64,000 nucleotides of DNA, taken from contig OZ243964.1 of NCBI GenBank assembly GCA_965214635.1, positions 1,674,001 through 1,738,000 on the forward strand. Direction: 5' to 3'. The first letter of the stretch is position 1; each line of letters opens with the position of its first letter. The notes beneath the pieces were generated by a model. The model worked only from the letters and a program-made list of their open reading frames with translations. It did not search any database and was not told where the DNA came from. Source of the stretch: Bin90 sp965214635. Its GTDB lineage: Bacteria > Chloroflexota > Dehalococcoidia > Lucifugimonadales > JADFKI01. Both the position numbers and the translations under genes were made by a program. Below, in pieces: positions 34,305 through 43,516 of the stretch.

Positions 34305-34325
34305 CCGAACAGAGCGGTTCGGTTT
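34305..34325 (+). terminator. Intrinsic terminator-like hairpin after aldolase
   Basis: CCGAAC (34305-34310), a 6-nt loop, GTTCGG (34317-34322), then TTT and a further TTTT eight bases on. It lies 30 bp after the aldolase stop. Confidence 0.5.
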
Positions 34326-34398
34326 GGCGATTTTCCGGCTTTCGTAGGGAGAAATCACAGGGCATCAAAAAAACTGGCATCTGAACGCTGAATAACTT

Positions 34399-35374
34399 AC
34401 CCCGTGTGCAAGTATAACTTCAGTTGAGCAGTTTAGAGATTTGCAGAGGAGGATTGCCTATAGCCTGATTCAGCATCACCGCAAGGGTGTGGCTAAGCAC
34501 CTTCCTGATGAGCCGGTTACTTAAATGCCACATATCACGTGCCCACACATGCTTCAGCCTATATCAGCCTTCCAGTTGACTGAATATCGTCTTTATCCGA
34601 TAGCGCACTTGCCCATACAATACACTCCAGCCCACTTCGGTATCCCGCTCAGAAGACTTCTTCTTAAAGGGCGTGTGTAGCCGCAATCCCTGTTTCTCAA
34701 ACGCTTGTCGCAAGCGTGGACTCCAGTAGTTGCTGTCGCCTAGCAGCAGCCCCCGTTGCCTGTCAACGATGCTTTCAATCACTTGGGTTTCGTGGATATT
34801 TGCAGGTGCAAGCGCAAATCCTACGACTATGCCGGGCAATGTGGCTAGGATGTGTAGCCGAAAGCCGTAGAAAGTGTGTTTTTCAGTGGCGTCATGTCCA
34901 TAATCTGCCCACCCTCGAAACAACTTATGTCTGTTTGCGCGGGCGAACTTACACACAGGGATGGGAACGCTGTCGGCTATGTGAAGCCCTTCGGGGAGTT
35001 GGACTTGCAACCGCTGCCAGATGCGCTTTTTGACTTGGCACAAATTGGCTGCTTGTCGGGTAAATGTGGTGCGATGTATCTTAGCCATAGATAAATTTGT
35101 CCTTCCCGAGTTCGAGGTATTCGCCCACGATTTCCATAGTGATAACCTCACTGTCAGACAGAATTAGTGCTGGACCTCGTTGTCTGAGGCGGCTTGTGCC
35201 AAGAATGTCATTGAGATCATCGTCAACAACGCAGAAAACGGTTATAATCAGGTCATCTAGGTTCACGGCGTCCTCCTTGAGTTTGTGTCTAACCCAATTA
35301 GAACTGCTGTGAACCTAGTTTTCAACTCCTCTCATTCATTTGTCATTCATTGTTCATAAACTTGCACACGGGGT
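34399..35374 (-). mobile_element. IS982-like element, copy 2
   Basis: 976 bp bounded by ACCCCGTGTGCAAGT (34399) and its complement ending at 35374. It shares its ends and coding sequence with the interrupted copy at 22379-24175 and supplies the uninterrupted target sequence for the IS inserted there. No clear target duplication is visible. Confidence 0.8.
34420..35266 (-). pseudogene. IS982-like transposase with frameshift and stop
   Basis: GTG 35266 (MNLDDLIITVFCVVDDDLNDI) opens the IS982-type protein, but the frame ends after VGEYLELGKDKFIYG and resumes in another frame (HRTTFTRQAANLCQVKKRIW), implying a deletion. A TGA at 34564 (QLEG*) replaces the CGA of copy 1. The DDE-domain pieces SVPIPVCKFARANRHKLFRGWADYG and HTFYGFRLH remain readable. 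Not functional as assembled. Confidence 0.75.
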
Positions 35375-35391
35375 TAGATGATGTAATGAAA

Positions 35392-36219
35392 GGTATTCCC
35401 AATATACAGAGATAATGAATTATAATATGTCACAACATCAAACACAGTGAGGTGTCTTATGGCCCGTGAACGTACCTATCGCCACGATATTCGCTGCCCC
35501 GACTGCGGCTCCAACTAGATGCGCAAAAATGGATTAGCGCGGCAAGCAGTCTTACAGATGCGGAGACTGCGGTCGCCGCTACTTTCCTGATGCTGCCTAT
35601 CACCGCCCTAGCGCAGCACTCAAGGCGCAAGCGATTGAGATGTATCTGGAAGGCAGCAGTCTGAGCGCCGTAGGCAGAGTGTTTGGGTACAGCGCCACAG
35701 CGGTTCACGGATGGGTGAAAAAAGGGGGCGCGAGGCATTAGAGCGTCTGCGGGAGCGTGGGCGTAGCCGGACTGAGGGAGCAGAGGCGCAGCGTGCAGCT
35801 GCGGTGGTGTCCTGTGATGAGATGTGGACATACAAGCGTGCTCGGCGTGCGGAGTTGCGTGAGGATGTGTAGACATGGACGGCAGTGGTGGGAGAGGCTG
35901 ATGGCAGCAGGTGGGTGGACTTTGAGGTGGACGACCGTGGTGAGGGCATATTCTTGCGCTTGTATGAGCGCTTACCGGATGCGAAGTTGGATGCATATAT
36001 CCTGTGTATGGGTGGTTTCCTCGCAACAAGCAGGCGGTGGGCAAGGGAGGTGCGGTGAACTGGAATGAGGGGTTGCATTCGGTATGGCGAAGTAAGCTGA
36101 ACCGATTAGTGCGACGGACGAAGGGCTACACCAAGAGCATACAGACGCTGGGTATTCGTTGGCGCTAGTGTGCTGGCATCGGTGGGTAAAACCCAATATC
36201 CGTACATGTTAAGAATACC
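35392..36219 (+). mobile_element. IS1-like element
   Basis: Bounded by GGTATTCCCAATATAC (35392) and the inverted sequence ending GTTAAGAATACC at 36219, 828 bp. It encodes a decayed IS1-type transposase. Its tip GGTATTC(T/C) recurs at 22319/24205 and 48919/49068, and its right-end interior recurs next to both ridA copies. Confidence 0.65.
35459..36168 (+). pseudogene. IS1-family transposase remnant (InsA/InsB-like)
   Basis: ATG 35459 begins MARERTYRHDIRCPDCGSN, the zinc-finger start of an IS1 InsA-like protein, then meets TAG at 35516. With frame changes it continues RCGDCGRRYFPDAAYH, then a helix-turn-helix (SSLSAVGRVFGYSATAVHGWVKKG), CDEMWTYKRARRAELREDV, and ends GYTKSIQTLGIRWR*. Several stops and frameshifts make it non-coding. 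Confidence 0.75.
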
Positions 36220-36333
36220 CTTTACTACATGCCACAAAACCAATCACCCACAGGTTTTTCCCTCACGGCCTATCTACGACTCGTAATCGCAGTACCTCAT
36301 ACCCTAATACCCTTGCGTTCCGTATTCTACTGA

Positions 36334-36564
36334 GTGGGATTCATAGACCGCTGGCAGTGCCGTTTTATTCTCGGCATTGCTGATAAGGTCGCGACTGACG
36401 CAGAAGTAATCAGAGATACGCTGTCCGAGTATACTCAGAGCAACCCTGGGCGTCCGCCAAAACCAAAGCTGCCTCGTGTTGACGCTTCACGAGATGAAAT
36501 CGCTAGAGTGATACTCAACACGCCTCCAAAGAAAGAATGGCGGTATATGCAAGATTCCGAGTGA
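36334..36564 (+). CDS. Small hypothetical protein
   Basis: 76 residues starting with GTG. A helical N-terminus (TDAEVIRDTLSEYT) is followed by a basic GRPPKPKLPRVDASRDEIARVIL and ends WRYMQDSE. The second half resembles short conserved bacterial proteins that carry a basic linker and a 'DEIA' helix, which I recall only loosely. It lies between IS debris and may be a gene remnant. Confidence 0.4.
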   Translation: MGFIDRWQCRFILGIADKVATDAEVIRDTLSEYTQSNPGRPPKPKLPRVDASRDEIARVILNTPPKKEWRYMQDSE

Positions 36565-36897
36565 TGCTGGTAGGTATCACGCCTCAAGGCAAGGCGATTC
36601 CATGCTTAGCTAGTCAGATATATAATTCCCCAAATTAAGCGGCAAATGTCCTACGAATGTGCTTTGCACCCTTGGGAGTAGTATCTTCGCGCTCTCACGC
36701 AAGGCCGTCTGACTATGCTCCACTTCTTGGAAACACTCCACGTCCACTTGCGAACAGGCCGATGCACAGAGCCGGGTCTCATCTACATCTGAATCTCGAA
36801 AATCAGTGGACTGCCGCACTCCCGTTCCGTATCTGTTAATTCTCAGTAACTGTCGTCAATTCGTAATACTTCTCGTCGGTAGTGCAATGCCGTCTTT

Positions 36898-37101
36898 ATG
36901 TGCAGGTGGAACTTACTGTGCAAAACATCGAATTGGCAATCCCCAGTGGACCAATGGCGGACTTATTGTGCAGTAACGACTTTTCATGCAGATTGAAAAT
37001 CGGTGCATGGTATGTTCCAGGTGGAAAATGAGCAGACATTGGTCAGATGACTTAATGTGCAAAACGATATACTTTATGTGCAATCGGTATTATTTGTGCA
37101 A
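36898..37101. repeat. Array of TGTGCA motifs at ~20-bp period (transposon-end-like)
   Basis: TGTGCA occurs at about 36899, 36918, 36967, 37056, 37077 and 37095, with ATGCA at 36985; neighbours are 19-21 bp apart in three clusters. Such spaced motifs are typical of transposase-binding sites at the ends of large elements. The last copy abuts the truncated monooxygenase start at 37104, so an element end probably cut that gene. The remaining 36565-36897 shows nothing recognisable. Confidence 0.45.
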
Positions 37102-37114
37102 AGCCAGTCGCAGG

Positions 37115-37516
37115 CTAAACCGCATCGCCACTGCCTATGACCGCTTCGGCTTCGATTTCGACGAGTAGGGCATCGTCCACGAGGCGTGCTTCGACGAGTG
37201 TGCAGGCGGGCAGTGTCTCGCTGAAAAACTCGCCGTGCACGCGCGCCACATCCTCCCAATCGGCGATGTTCTTGATGTAGATGCGGGTGCGAACCACATC
37301 CGACATTGCGCCGCCGAGTGATTCCACCGCATTCTTGATGATGTTCAGCACGGCGCGGGTTTGGCTTGCGGCGTCGGGGATGCCCAAAGCGCCGTCGGGT
37401 CCGCTCGCCGTCGTCCCGGACACGAGTATCACATTGCCGGTTCGCACGGCGCGACTGTAGCCGCCTATCGCCTCCCAAGGCGAGCCGGTGGAGTGTCGCT
37501 GTCGTCCATTCGCCAT
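37115..37516 (-). CDS. RidA family protein (copy 2)
   Basis: About 133 residues, nearly identical to the protein at 9406-9807 (differences such as IIKNAVESLGG for IIKSAVESLGG and GSGDAV for GSGDAL at the C-terminus). The RidA core and conserved C-terminal Arg/Glu are intact, so it may be functional. Unlike copy 1 it has lost the overlapping monooxygenase partner: the sequence beyond its stop is cut by a TGTGCA repeat array. Upstream flank is shared with copy 1 and carries IS1-like sequence, which suggests IS-mediated duplication. Confidence 0.75.
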   Translation of the reverse strand: MANGRQRHSTGSPWEAIGGYSRAVRTGNVILVSGTTASGPDGALGIPDAASQTRAVLNIIKNAVESLGGAMSDVVRTRIYIKNIADWEDVARVHGEFFSETLPACTLVEARLVDDALLVEIEAEAVIGSGDAV

Positions 37517-37826
37517 TATCGTCTTGCTCCACATCGTCCGATGTCGATGACTGCGCGCCATCCGACGCAATCAGAATTGTAGCAGCGGTGTGCTATGCAT
37601 ACAATGGCGGCAAGGAATTATTCACTGCTGGTTGAGAAGAGTGGCTAGGCTCGGGCGTTCTTAACATCTAGGGGGTGATAGATTTTACCCACCGATGCCA
37701 GCACACTAACGCCAGTGAATATACCAGCATCTGTACGCTCTTGGTGTAACTTTTGTACGATGCCCTAATCTATTCCGCTTACTACGCCATACCTAATGTA
37801 GCCCCTTGTTATCTATATATGTTGAG

Positions 37827-37862
37827 AATACCCGCCCCCGGCAACACCGGCAGGCGGGTATT
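37827..37862. terminator. Perfect 10-bp stem-loop after the LRR gene
   Basis: AATACCCGCC (37827-37836) and GGCGGGTATT (37853-37862) pair perfectly, with an inner CCGG/CCGG mini-stem. It lies 37 bp past the stop of the minus-strand LRR gene. T-runs are short. Confidence 0.5.
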
Positions 37863-37898
37863 CTTCATCAGCGGTTATCGCCAACTGCTATGGGTTGC

Positions 37899-40312
37899 CT
37901 ATGGTGCGGGTATGTATCCTGCGGCTTCAGCCTCTGCCACCGTGCAGAACCAGCGCTCAACTATGAACCTGCGGTCATAGAGTCGGTGGTCGGGCGTGTA
38001 GTAGTACTTTGTGTTTGACAGCGTGCGACCCTTGATGAGCGGCGTGTCCGGAGGTGTGCCGGGTGGTGCGGAATCATAATACTCGCACACCTTCGTGGGT
38101 GTACTAGTCGGTGTAACGGTTGCTATGGGCGTTTCGCCCGGAGCAGGCGTGGGCGTAGATGTGGGCGTTTCGCCCGGAGCGGGAGTGTGCGTAGGTGTTG
38201 GTGTCTGTGTGGGTGCTGGTATCGGCGTGCGCGTAGGCGGTGTAACACCCGCCCCCAGCTTGTCCGCCGCGTCGTAGCACACCCACTGGATGGTCAGAAT
38301 GGCGACGCGCTCGATGCTGCTCACATCGAGGAAGCTGGCTGAGTACGCATCGGCAAGTGCGCTCACGCAAAGCTCGTTCACCTTCTCGTATCGCTCCCTC
38401 CCGTCATATGTGAACCCAGCCTGTGAGATGCGCTCGATGTGCGCGATGGTTTGCGGTTGAGCCGGTGCCCGCGTGGATACAGGTGTGGGCGTGGGCGTAG
38501 GCGGTACGGATGTGGGAACTGGTGTGGGTGTGAGCGTAGGCGGTACGGATGTGGGAACTGGTGTGAGCGTGGGTACAGGTGTGGAAGTTGGTGTAGGATT
38601 AGCCACACTGGCACAGATCGGCAATCCCAATTGCGCCAAATCGTTGTCAGACACACTAAACAGCGTCGCTGGTATGCACCCCGTCAGCTGGTTGCCATGG
38701 AGCAACAAGCGTTCAAGGTTGGTGAGGTTGCCTAATTCTGCCGGTATTTCGCCCGTCAGCTGGTTGGTGTCGAGCCACAACAGTTCAAGGTTAGTGAGGA
38801 TACCTAACTCTGCTGGTATCTCACCCGTCAGTTCGTTTCTGCCGAGGGACAACCGTTCAAGGTTAGTGAGGCTGCCTAACCATGTCGGTATCTCGCCCGT
38901 CAGTTTGTTGTTACCGATTAACAGAAATTTCAAATCAATGAGGTTACTCAGTTCTGTCGGTATCTCGCCCGTCAGTTCGTTATTGGAGAACCACAAATCT
39001 GTCAGGTTAGTAAGTCTCCCTAGTTCTGTCGGTATCTCGCCCGTCAACTGGTTTCCGGCGAGCAACAAGTATTCAAGATTATTGAGGTTGCCTAGTTCTG
39101 CTGGGATCTCGCCCGTTAATTGGCTTTGGTGGAGATTCAACTCAGTCAGGCTAGTGAGGTTGCCCAGTTCTGCTGGTATCTCGCCCGTCAATTGGCTATT
39201 GTAAATTCTTACCGCTTCCACTCGCTCTTCAGCCCCTACTGTGCTGTCCACACTTACGCCGTCCCAATCGTGGATGAGTAGATCAGCCGACCAGTTCAGC
39301 ACAGAGCGGCCGTTCGTGAATGCGTCTCGCGCTGCCAGCAGGTTCGCGCAGTCCGACACCAGCCCGGGGTTCGATTGCGGTTGCGGCACGGCGATGCCGT
39401 TGGCGCATTGGCCTGTGGGCGTGGGTGTGGGTGTAGGCGTAGGTGTGAGCGCGGGTATCGGTGTCGGCGTGGGTCTTGGTGTCCGTGTGGGTACCGGTGT
39501 CGGTGTCCGCGTGGGCGCGGGTCTTGGTGTTGGCGTGAGGGTAGGTCTTGGTGTCCGCGTGGGCGCGGGTCTTGGTGTGGAAGTTGGTGTAGGATTAGCC
39601 ACACTGCCACAGGTCGGCAACCCCAACTGCGTCAAATCGTTGCTTTCCACATCGAACAGCGCCGCAGGTATGCACCCCGTCAACTGGTTGGGGCTGAGCC
39701 GCAGCGTAGTCAGGTTAGTGAGGTTGCTCAACTCCGTCGGTATCTCTCCCGTCAACTGGTTTCCGTCGATGTACAAATATTGCAGGTTAGTAAGGCTGCC
39801 TAGTTCTGTCGGTATCTCTCCCGTCAACTGGTTCTCGCTGACATCCAACACTTCAAGGTTAGTAAGGCTGCCTAGTTCTGTCGGTATCTCACCAGTCAAC
39901 TGGTTGCGCCAGAGGACCAGCCTAATCAGATTAGTTAGACTGCCCAGTTCTGTTGGTATCTCACCCCTCAGACCTTCGTTGTATAGGGTCAAGCCCTCCA
40001 CCCGTGTGTTGAGAACGCCTACGCCGTCCCAATCGCGGATGGGTAGGTTAGCCGACCAGTTCAGCACAGAGCGGCCGTTCGTGAATGCGTCTCGCGCTGC
40101 CAGCAGGTTCGCGCAGTCCGACACTAGCCCAGGGTTCGATTGCGGCTCCGGCACGGCGATGCCGTTGGCGCAGTCCGCAGCGTGTTGGTTCGCTTCGGCG
40201 TTCTCACCCCAAGGCGCAGCAGCCTCAAAGGCGCTGAGAGCGTTTACCCCCCCCCCCCGAACAAAAGTGCGCCTGTAATCAAGACGGCTATGTACACAAA
40301 AATCCTTTTCAT
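37899..40312 (-). CDS. Large secreted LRR protein, phase-variable or frameshifted
   Basis: About 800 residues. Two plant-type LRR domains (unit LTGEIPTELGSLTNLxxLxL, ~24 residues) are separated and followed by Thr/Pro-rich linkers (TPTPTP). Each LRR block is headed by a near-identical cap (CANGIAVP..., LVSDCANLLAARDAFTNG...LNWSA). The C-terminal ~60 residues (YYDSAPPGTPPDTPLIKGRTLSNTKYYYTPDHRLYDRRFIVE) form a separate small domain. ATG 40312 with GGAG upstream gives a real signal peptide, MKRIFVYIAVLITGALLFGG, but a 12-G run (40247-40258) sends that frame into TAA; 10 or 13 G would join it to VNALSAFEA and the LRRs. As assembled it is OFF or mis-sequenced. Confidence 0.8.
40247..40258 (-). 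repeat. Poly-G(12) tract in LRR signal-peptide region
   Basis: Twelve C on the plus strand (G in the gene) at the end of the signal-peptide hydrophobic core. The count decides whether ATG 40312 is in frame with the LRR protein (10 or 13 in frame, 12 out). Confidence 0.9.
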
Positions 40313-40454
40313 TCTGCACTCCCCCCTGACAATATCCATTCTGTTAACAGACTAACCGCTGTCATGCCCGCAATAGTACCATATTGTCTGCGCTATAAGA
40401 CTACTCCGTCGCATCAATCCTCATATACTCACAAAGTAAGAGTGGCTACCCTCG

Positions 40455-41520
40455 GATAGCGTTTCCATTCAGGTGGTCGAGTTGTAGAATGAGGCATAAG
40501 CCATCATCAGAGGGGGTAACCGAATGGGTATGCTATACCGACTGGAAGAGCAAGCAGAAAAGACCGTTACACAGGAAATACAAGACACACTTCAAGATGC
40601 GCTGATGCTCTACAAGCCGATGTGCAAAGCCTGCGACCTAGCGATGGCACGCCATCACAGCTATCGTCGCACACTCATCACCAAGTATGGCGCAGTGAAC
40701 TTGGCAATGCCCGTGTTCAGATGCGGGAAGTGCGGAGATATGCAGAGCGGTATGGAGCTAGTGGGCGATGTGGAGCGCCGCAAGTCGTACTCAAAAAAAC
40801 GCGCGAAGAGGCGGTGAGACTGGCGGCGATGGGGTTGAGTTACGCCAAGGTTGGAGAGATGTATGGGTTCGCCAAGAGCACCCTATGCAAGTGGATCAAG
40901 CAGGAGAAGCTGGAGCGACCTGAGCTTGCTGGTGATGTGGCGGAGATGGACGGAGTGTGGGTGGGTGTTCGTGGCGGGAAGCAGGAGATGAAGGTGTTCC
41001 GGGACGACAAGGGCGGTGTGATGGCGTCGTTCGGGAGTTGGGAAGACACGCTGACCGAAGCCTATAAGCGAGGAGTAAGGCAGCCTGCTCATCTAGTGAG
41101 CGATGGGGACAGAGCGATAGCAGAGGCCATCGGAATGGTCTATGGCAGAGGCACAGCCCATCAGCTATGCCAGTTCCATCTGCTTCGGGAGTACAGGCGC
41201 AAGGTAGGCGAGGTAGGCTGGGACGAAGCCAAAGAGTTGCTGATGTCAGAAGACTTGTCTGAGGCAAGGAAATTGGCTTCTCGGATAGTGAAGTTGACGG
41301 GTGGTCGTGGGTTGATGTGGTGCAAGAAGGCGCTGGTTAAGGGATTGGCGCATCTGGGTACTGGTCAGTTTAGATACAAGACCACATCTCGGTTGGAGCG
41401 GTTTCAGCGAGAGATAAGGCGTCGGGAGCGAATGGGCACAGCGTGGACGCCTCACAACCTGTTGGTACTACTGCAACGCAGGGGGCTTCTGTCTTCGACC
41501 ACCTGAATGGAAACGCTACC
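40455..41520 (+). mobile_element. Complete ISKra4/IS256-like insertion sequence, copy 2
   Basis: Second full copy, about 95% identical by eye to 22550-23616. Left end GATAGCGTTTCCATTCAGG (one base off the consensus), right end ...GAATGGAAACGCTACC to 41520. An 8-bp target duplication TACCCTCG lies at 40447-40454 and 41521-41528. It sits between the LRR gene and the cbiM operon. Confidence 0.88.
40524..41506 (+). CDS. IS transposase, two frames joined by -1 frameshift (copy 2)
   Basis: Same organisation as the transposase at 22620-23602. Frame A from ATG 40524 ends at 40817; frame B runs to 41506. The slippery heptamer A_AAA_AAA is at 40793-40799 in identical phase, giving a ~327-residue fusion. 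Differences from copy 1 are scattered substitutions (for example RKVGEVGWDEAKELLMSEDLSEARKLASRI), without stops, so this copy looks intact and possibly active. The five-G run before the start contrasts with ten G in copy 1. Confidence 0.82.
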
Positions 41521-41577
41521 TACCCTCGCCAATCGTTGACTTTACGCAAGCGAAACGCTACTATCGTATCCATACAT

Positions 41578-41598
41578 TTGCAATTAGTTGCAACTAAT
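41578..41598. promoter_or_regulatory. Operator-like palindrome upstream of metal transporter
   Basis: ATTAGTTGCAACTAAT (41583-41598) is a perfect 16-bp palindrome, and TTGCAA-N4-TTGCAA runs from 41578 to 41593. The latter resembles the nickel-responsive Nur box of actinobacteria (TTGCAA repeats with a 5-bp gap). It lies ~85 bp before cbiM. No cobalamin riboswitch is visible here. Confidence 0.4.
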
Positions 41599-41682
41599 GC
41601 TATTTGCGAATTGGGTTGCTCGGCGTTGCACATTGCGTAGGGGCATAGGGATAGCGTCGGGATATTTGGAGGACACATTGGC

Positions 41683-42699
41683 ATGATATTGGGCGCTGCA
41701 CATATCACGAAGTTGTTGGGCGTTGGGGGTAAGGTGCCGTTGCCGCTGCATGCTCCGGACGGGTTTTTCAGCATGCCGGTTGCGGCGGCGGGATACGCTA
41801 TCTCGGCGGCGGTGATAGGCTACGCCATCTATCGCACGAACCGCCAACTCAACGAGCGCATAGTCCCGATGATGGGCGTGATGGGTGCGTTCATTTTTGC
41901 GGCGCAGATGCTGAACTTCCCCGTCGCGGGGGGCACATCCGGACATCTCATAGGCGGGGCGCTCGCCGCCATCGTGCTTGGGCCGTGGGCAGCTTTGCTG
42001 GTGATGACGGCGGTGGTGGGTTTGCAGGCGCTGTTGTTCCAAGACGGCGGGCTTGTGGTGCTGGGTGTCAACCTGCTGAACATGTCCATATTGAGCGTGC
42101 TGAGCGGTTACGCTGTCTATGCGCTGTTCAAGCGGCTGGGCAGCAGCTTCACGCACCTGCTGATAGGCGGGTTCGTTGGAGCGTGGGTGTCGGTGGTGGT
42201 TGCGGCAGTGGCTACGGCAGGGCAGTTGGGCTTGTCTGGCACAACATCGCTTGCGGTTGCGCTGCCCGCGATGACGGGGGCGCATATGCTCATCGGCATC
42301 GGCGAGGGGCTGATAACCGTGTTTGCGCTGACATTCATCCGCAAGGCGCGCCCCGAGCTTCTGCCGCTGCCGCGCAAAGCAGAGAGCGCCGGCACGGGGA
42401 GCAGGGTTCGCCTATGGGTTGCGGGGTATGTGATTGCGCTGGCGGTGGTGATGCTTGCGCCGCTGGCGTCGGGTTCGCCCGACGGGTTGGAGCGAGTGGC
42501 TGAGGATGCCGGGTTCATGGACGCCGCACTGAGTGCGCCGTATGCGCTTATTGCCGACTACGCCGTGCCGGGCGTTCAGAACGATGTGCTTGCGACCATA
42601 CTTGCGGGCGCAATCGGCGTTACTGTGATGTATCTGCTCATCGTTGGGGTGGCGCTGCTGATGCGCGCGATGCGCCCATCCACGCCGCAGCCCGAGTAG
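41683..42699 (+). CDS. cbiM: CbiM/NikM-like ECF transporter component with PDGLE domain
   Basis: Membrane protein of 338 residues, the substrate-specific component of a cobalt/nickel ECF-type ABC transporter. LHAPDGFFSMPV corresponds to the N-terminal MHIPDGFLS of CbiM, and FPVAGGTSGHLIGGALAAIVLGPWAALLVM is the family core. The C-terminal part (GSPDGLERVAEDAGF, then a last helix) is a PDGLE/CbiN-like domain, so this is an M-N fusion. The N-terminus carries ~22 extra residues before the metal-binding His, unusual because the family uses its free N-terminus to bind metal; processing or a downstream non-ATG start is possible. GGAGG supports ATG 41683. First gene of cbiMQO. Confidence 0.88.
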   Translation: MILGAAHITKLLGVGGKVPLPLHAPDGFFSMPVAAAGYAISAAVIGYAIYRTNRQLNERIVPMMGVMGAFIFAAQMLNFPVAGGTSGHLIGGALAAIVLGPWAALLVMTAVVGLQALLFQDGGLVVLGVNLLNMSILSVLSGYAVYALFKRLGSSFTHLLIGGFVGAWVSVVVAAVATAGQLGLSGTTSLAVALPAMTGAHMLIGIGEGLITVFALTFIRKARPELLPLPRKAESAGTGSRVRLWVAGYVIALAVVMLAPLASGSPDGLERVAEDAGFMDAALSAPYALIADYAVPGVQNDVLATILAGAIGVTVMYLLIVGVALLMRAMRPSTPQPE

Positions 42700-42705
42700 G
42701 CGTCG

Positions 42706-43515
42706 ATGTCCACAGCCGCTAGCTTCTTAGATCGCTATGTTGAGGGCAGCAGCTGGCTGCATCGCGCCGATGCGCGTGTCAAACTGGCGACGACGCTCGG
42801 GTTCATATTCGCTGTGGGTTCGCTGCCGCCGAGCAAGTGGGCGGCGTTCGGGGCGATGTTTGCGCTGGTGTGGGTAACGGCGGCGGCGTCAAGAGTGGGC
42901 TTGCTGCGCGTGCTGAGGCGCTCTCTGGTTGCAGCCCCGTTCATCCTGATTGCGCTGCCCACGCTGTTCACCAAGCCGGGCGTTACCCTGTTCCACCTTG
43001 ACCTCGCGCTGTTCGGCTTGACCGCGAGCGTGGAGGGGTTGGAGTTCTTCGTCAGCGTGCTGCTGAAATCTTGGATGTCGGTAACGGCGGCAGTCTTGCT
43101 GACGGCGAGCACGCCTGCGCTGCGGCTGCTGGAGGGACTGCGGGCGCTGCGGTTGCCGGCGATTTTGGTGGCGATTGTGATGCTGATGTACCGTTACCTG
43201 TTCGTGCTGGTGGAGCAGGCGGAGCGGATGATGCGCGCCCGCAGCGCACGCAGCGCATCGGTTAGCCGCAAGTCGGGCGGCACGCTCGTGTGGCGGGCGA
43301 AGTCGGCGGGCGGCATGGCAGGCTCGCTGTTCATACGCACGCTCGACCGCAGCGAGCGCATCTACATGGCGATGCTGGCGCGCGGCTATGACGGCAGCCT
43401 GCGGACGCGAACTGCGGCGCCAGTTGCGCGGGTTGAATGGGCTGTGCTTGTGCTTGCGCTATGCTTGTTTGCTGCCGTTGCGCTTGCGGCGCGCTTGGTG
43501 AGCTGGGAGTTCTGA
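42706..43515 (+). CDS. cbiQ: Cobalt/nickel ECF transporter transmembrane component CbiQ
   Basis: T-component of 269 residues with several membrane helices. FLDRYVEGSSWLHRADARVKLATTLGFIFAVGSL is the typical CbiQ start. The coupling-helix motifs follow: MMRARSARS and YMAMLARGYDG correspond to the Ala-Arg-Gly/Ser motifs that grip the ATPase. It starts 6 bp after cbiM and ends one base before the cbiO start, so the three genes form one operon. Confidence 0.9.
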   Translation: MSTAASFLDRYVEGSSWLHRADARVKLATTLGFIFAVGSLPPSKWAAFGAMFALVWVTAAASRVGLLRVLRRSLVAAPFILIALPTLFTKPGVTLFHLDLALFGLTASVEGLEFFVSVLLKSWMSVTAAVLLTASTPALRLLEGLRALRLPAILVAIVMLMYRYLFVLVEQAERMMRARSARSASVSRKSGGTLVWRAKSAGGMAGSLFIRTLDRSERIYMAMLARGYDGSLRTRTAAPVARVEWAVLVLALCLFAAVALAARLVSWEF

Positions 43516-43516
43516 T

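Larger units (their letters stand above)
37104..37925. repeat. Segmental duplication, copy 2 (ridA region)
   Basis: Near-identical to 9396-10110. It begins inside the first codons of the flavin monooxygenase (CAGTCGCAGGCTAAACCGCAT), which is lost here, covers ridA, its IS1-like flank and the stem-loop, and runs into the 3' end of the LRR gene. An extra ~98 bp (37721-37818) is absent from copy 1. Confidence 0.85.

Noticed and set aside
38473..40278. Long plus-strand ORFs rich in VGVGVG opposite the LRR gene
   Set aside because: They are the reverse complement of the Thr/Pro linkers and LRR units, have no start signals, and contain no independent protein features.
41521..41682. Cobalamin riboswitch before cbiM
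   Set aside because: None of the conserved B12-box (GCCACTG) sequence is present and the leader is too short after the IS insertion.
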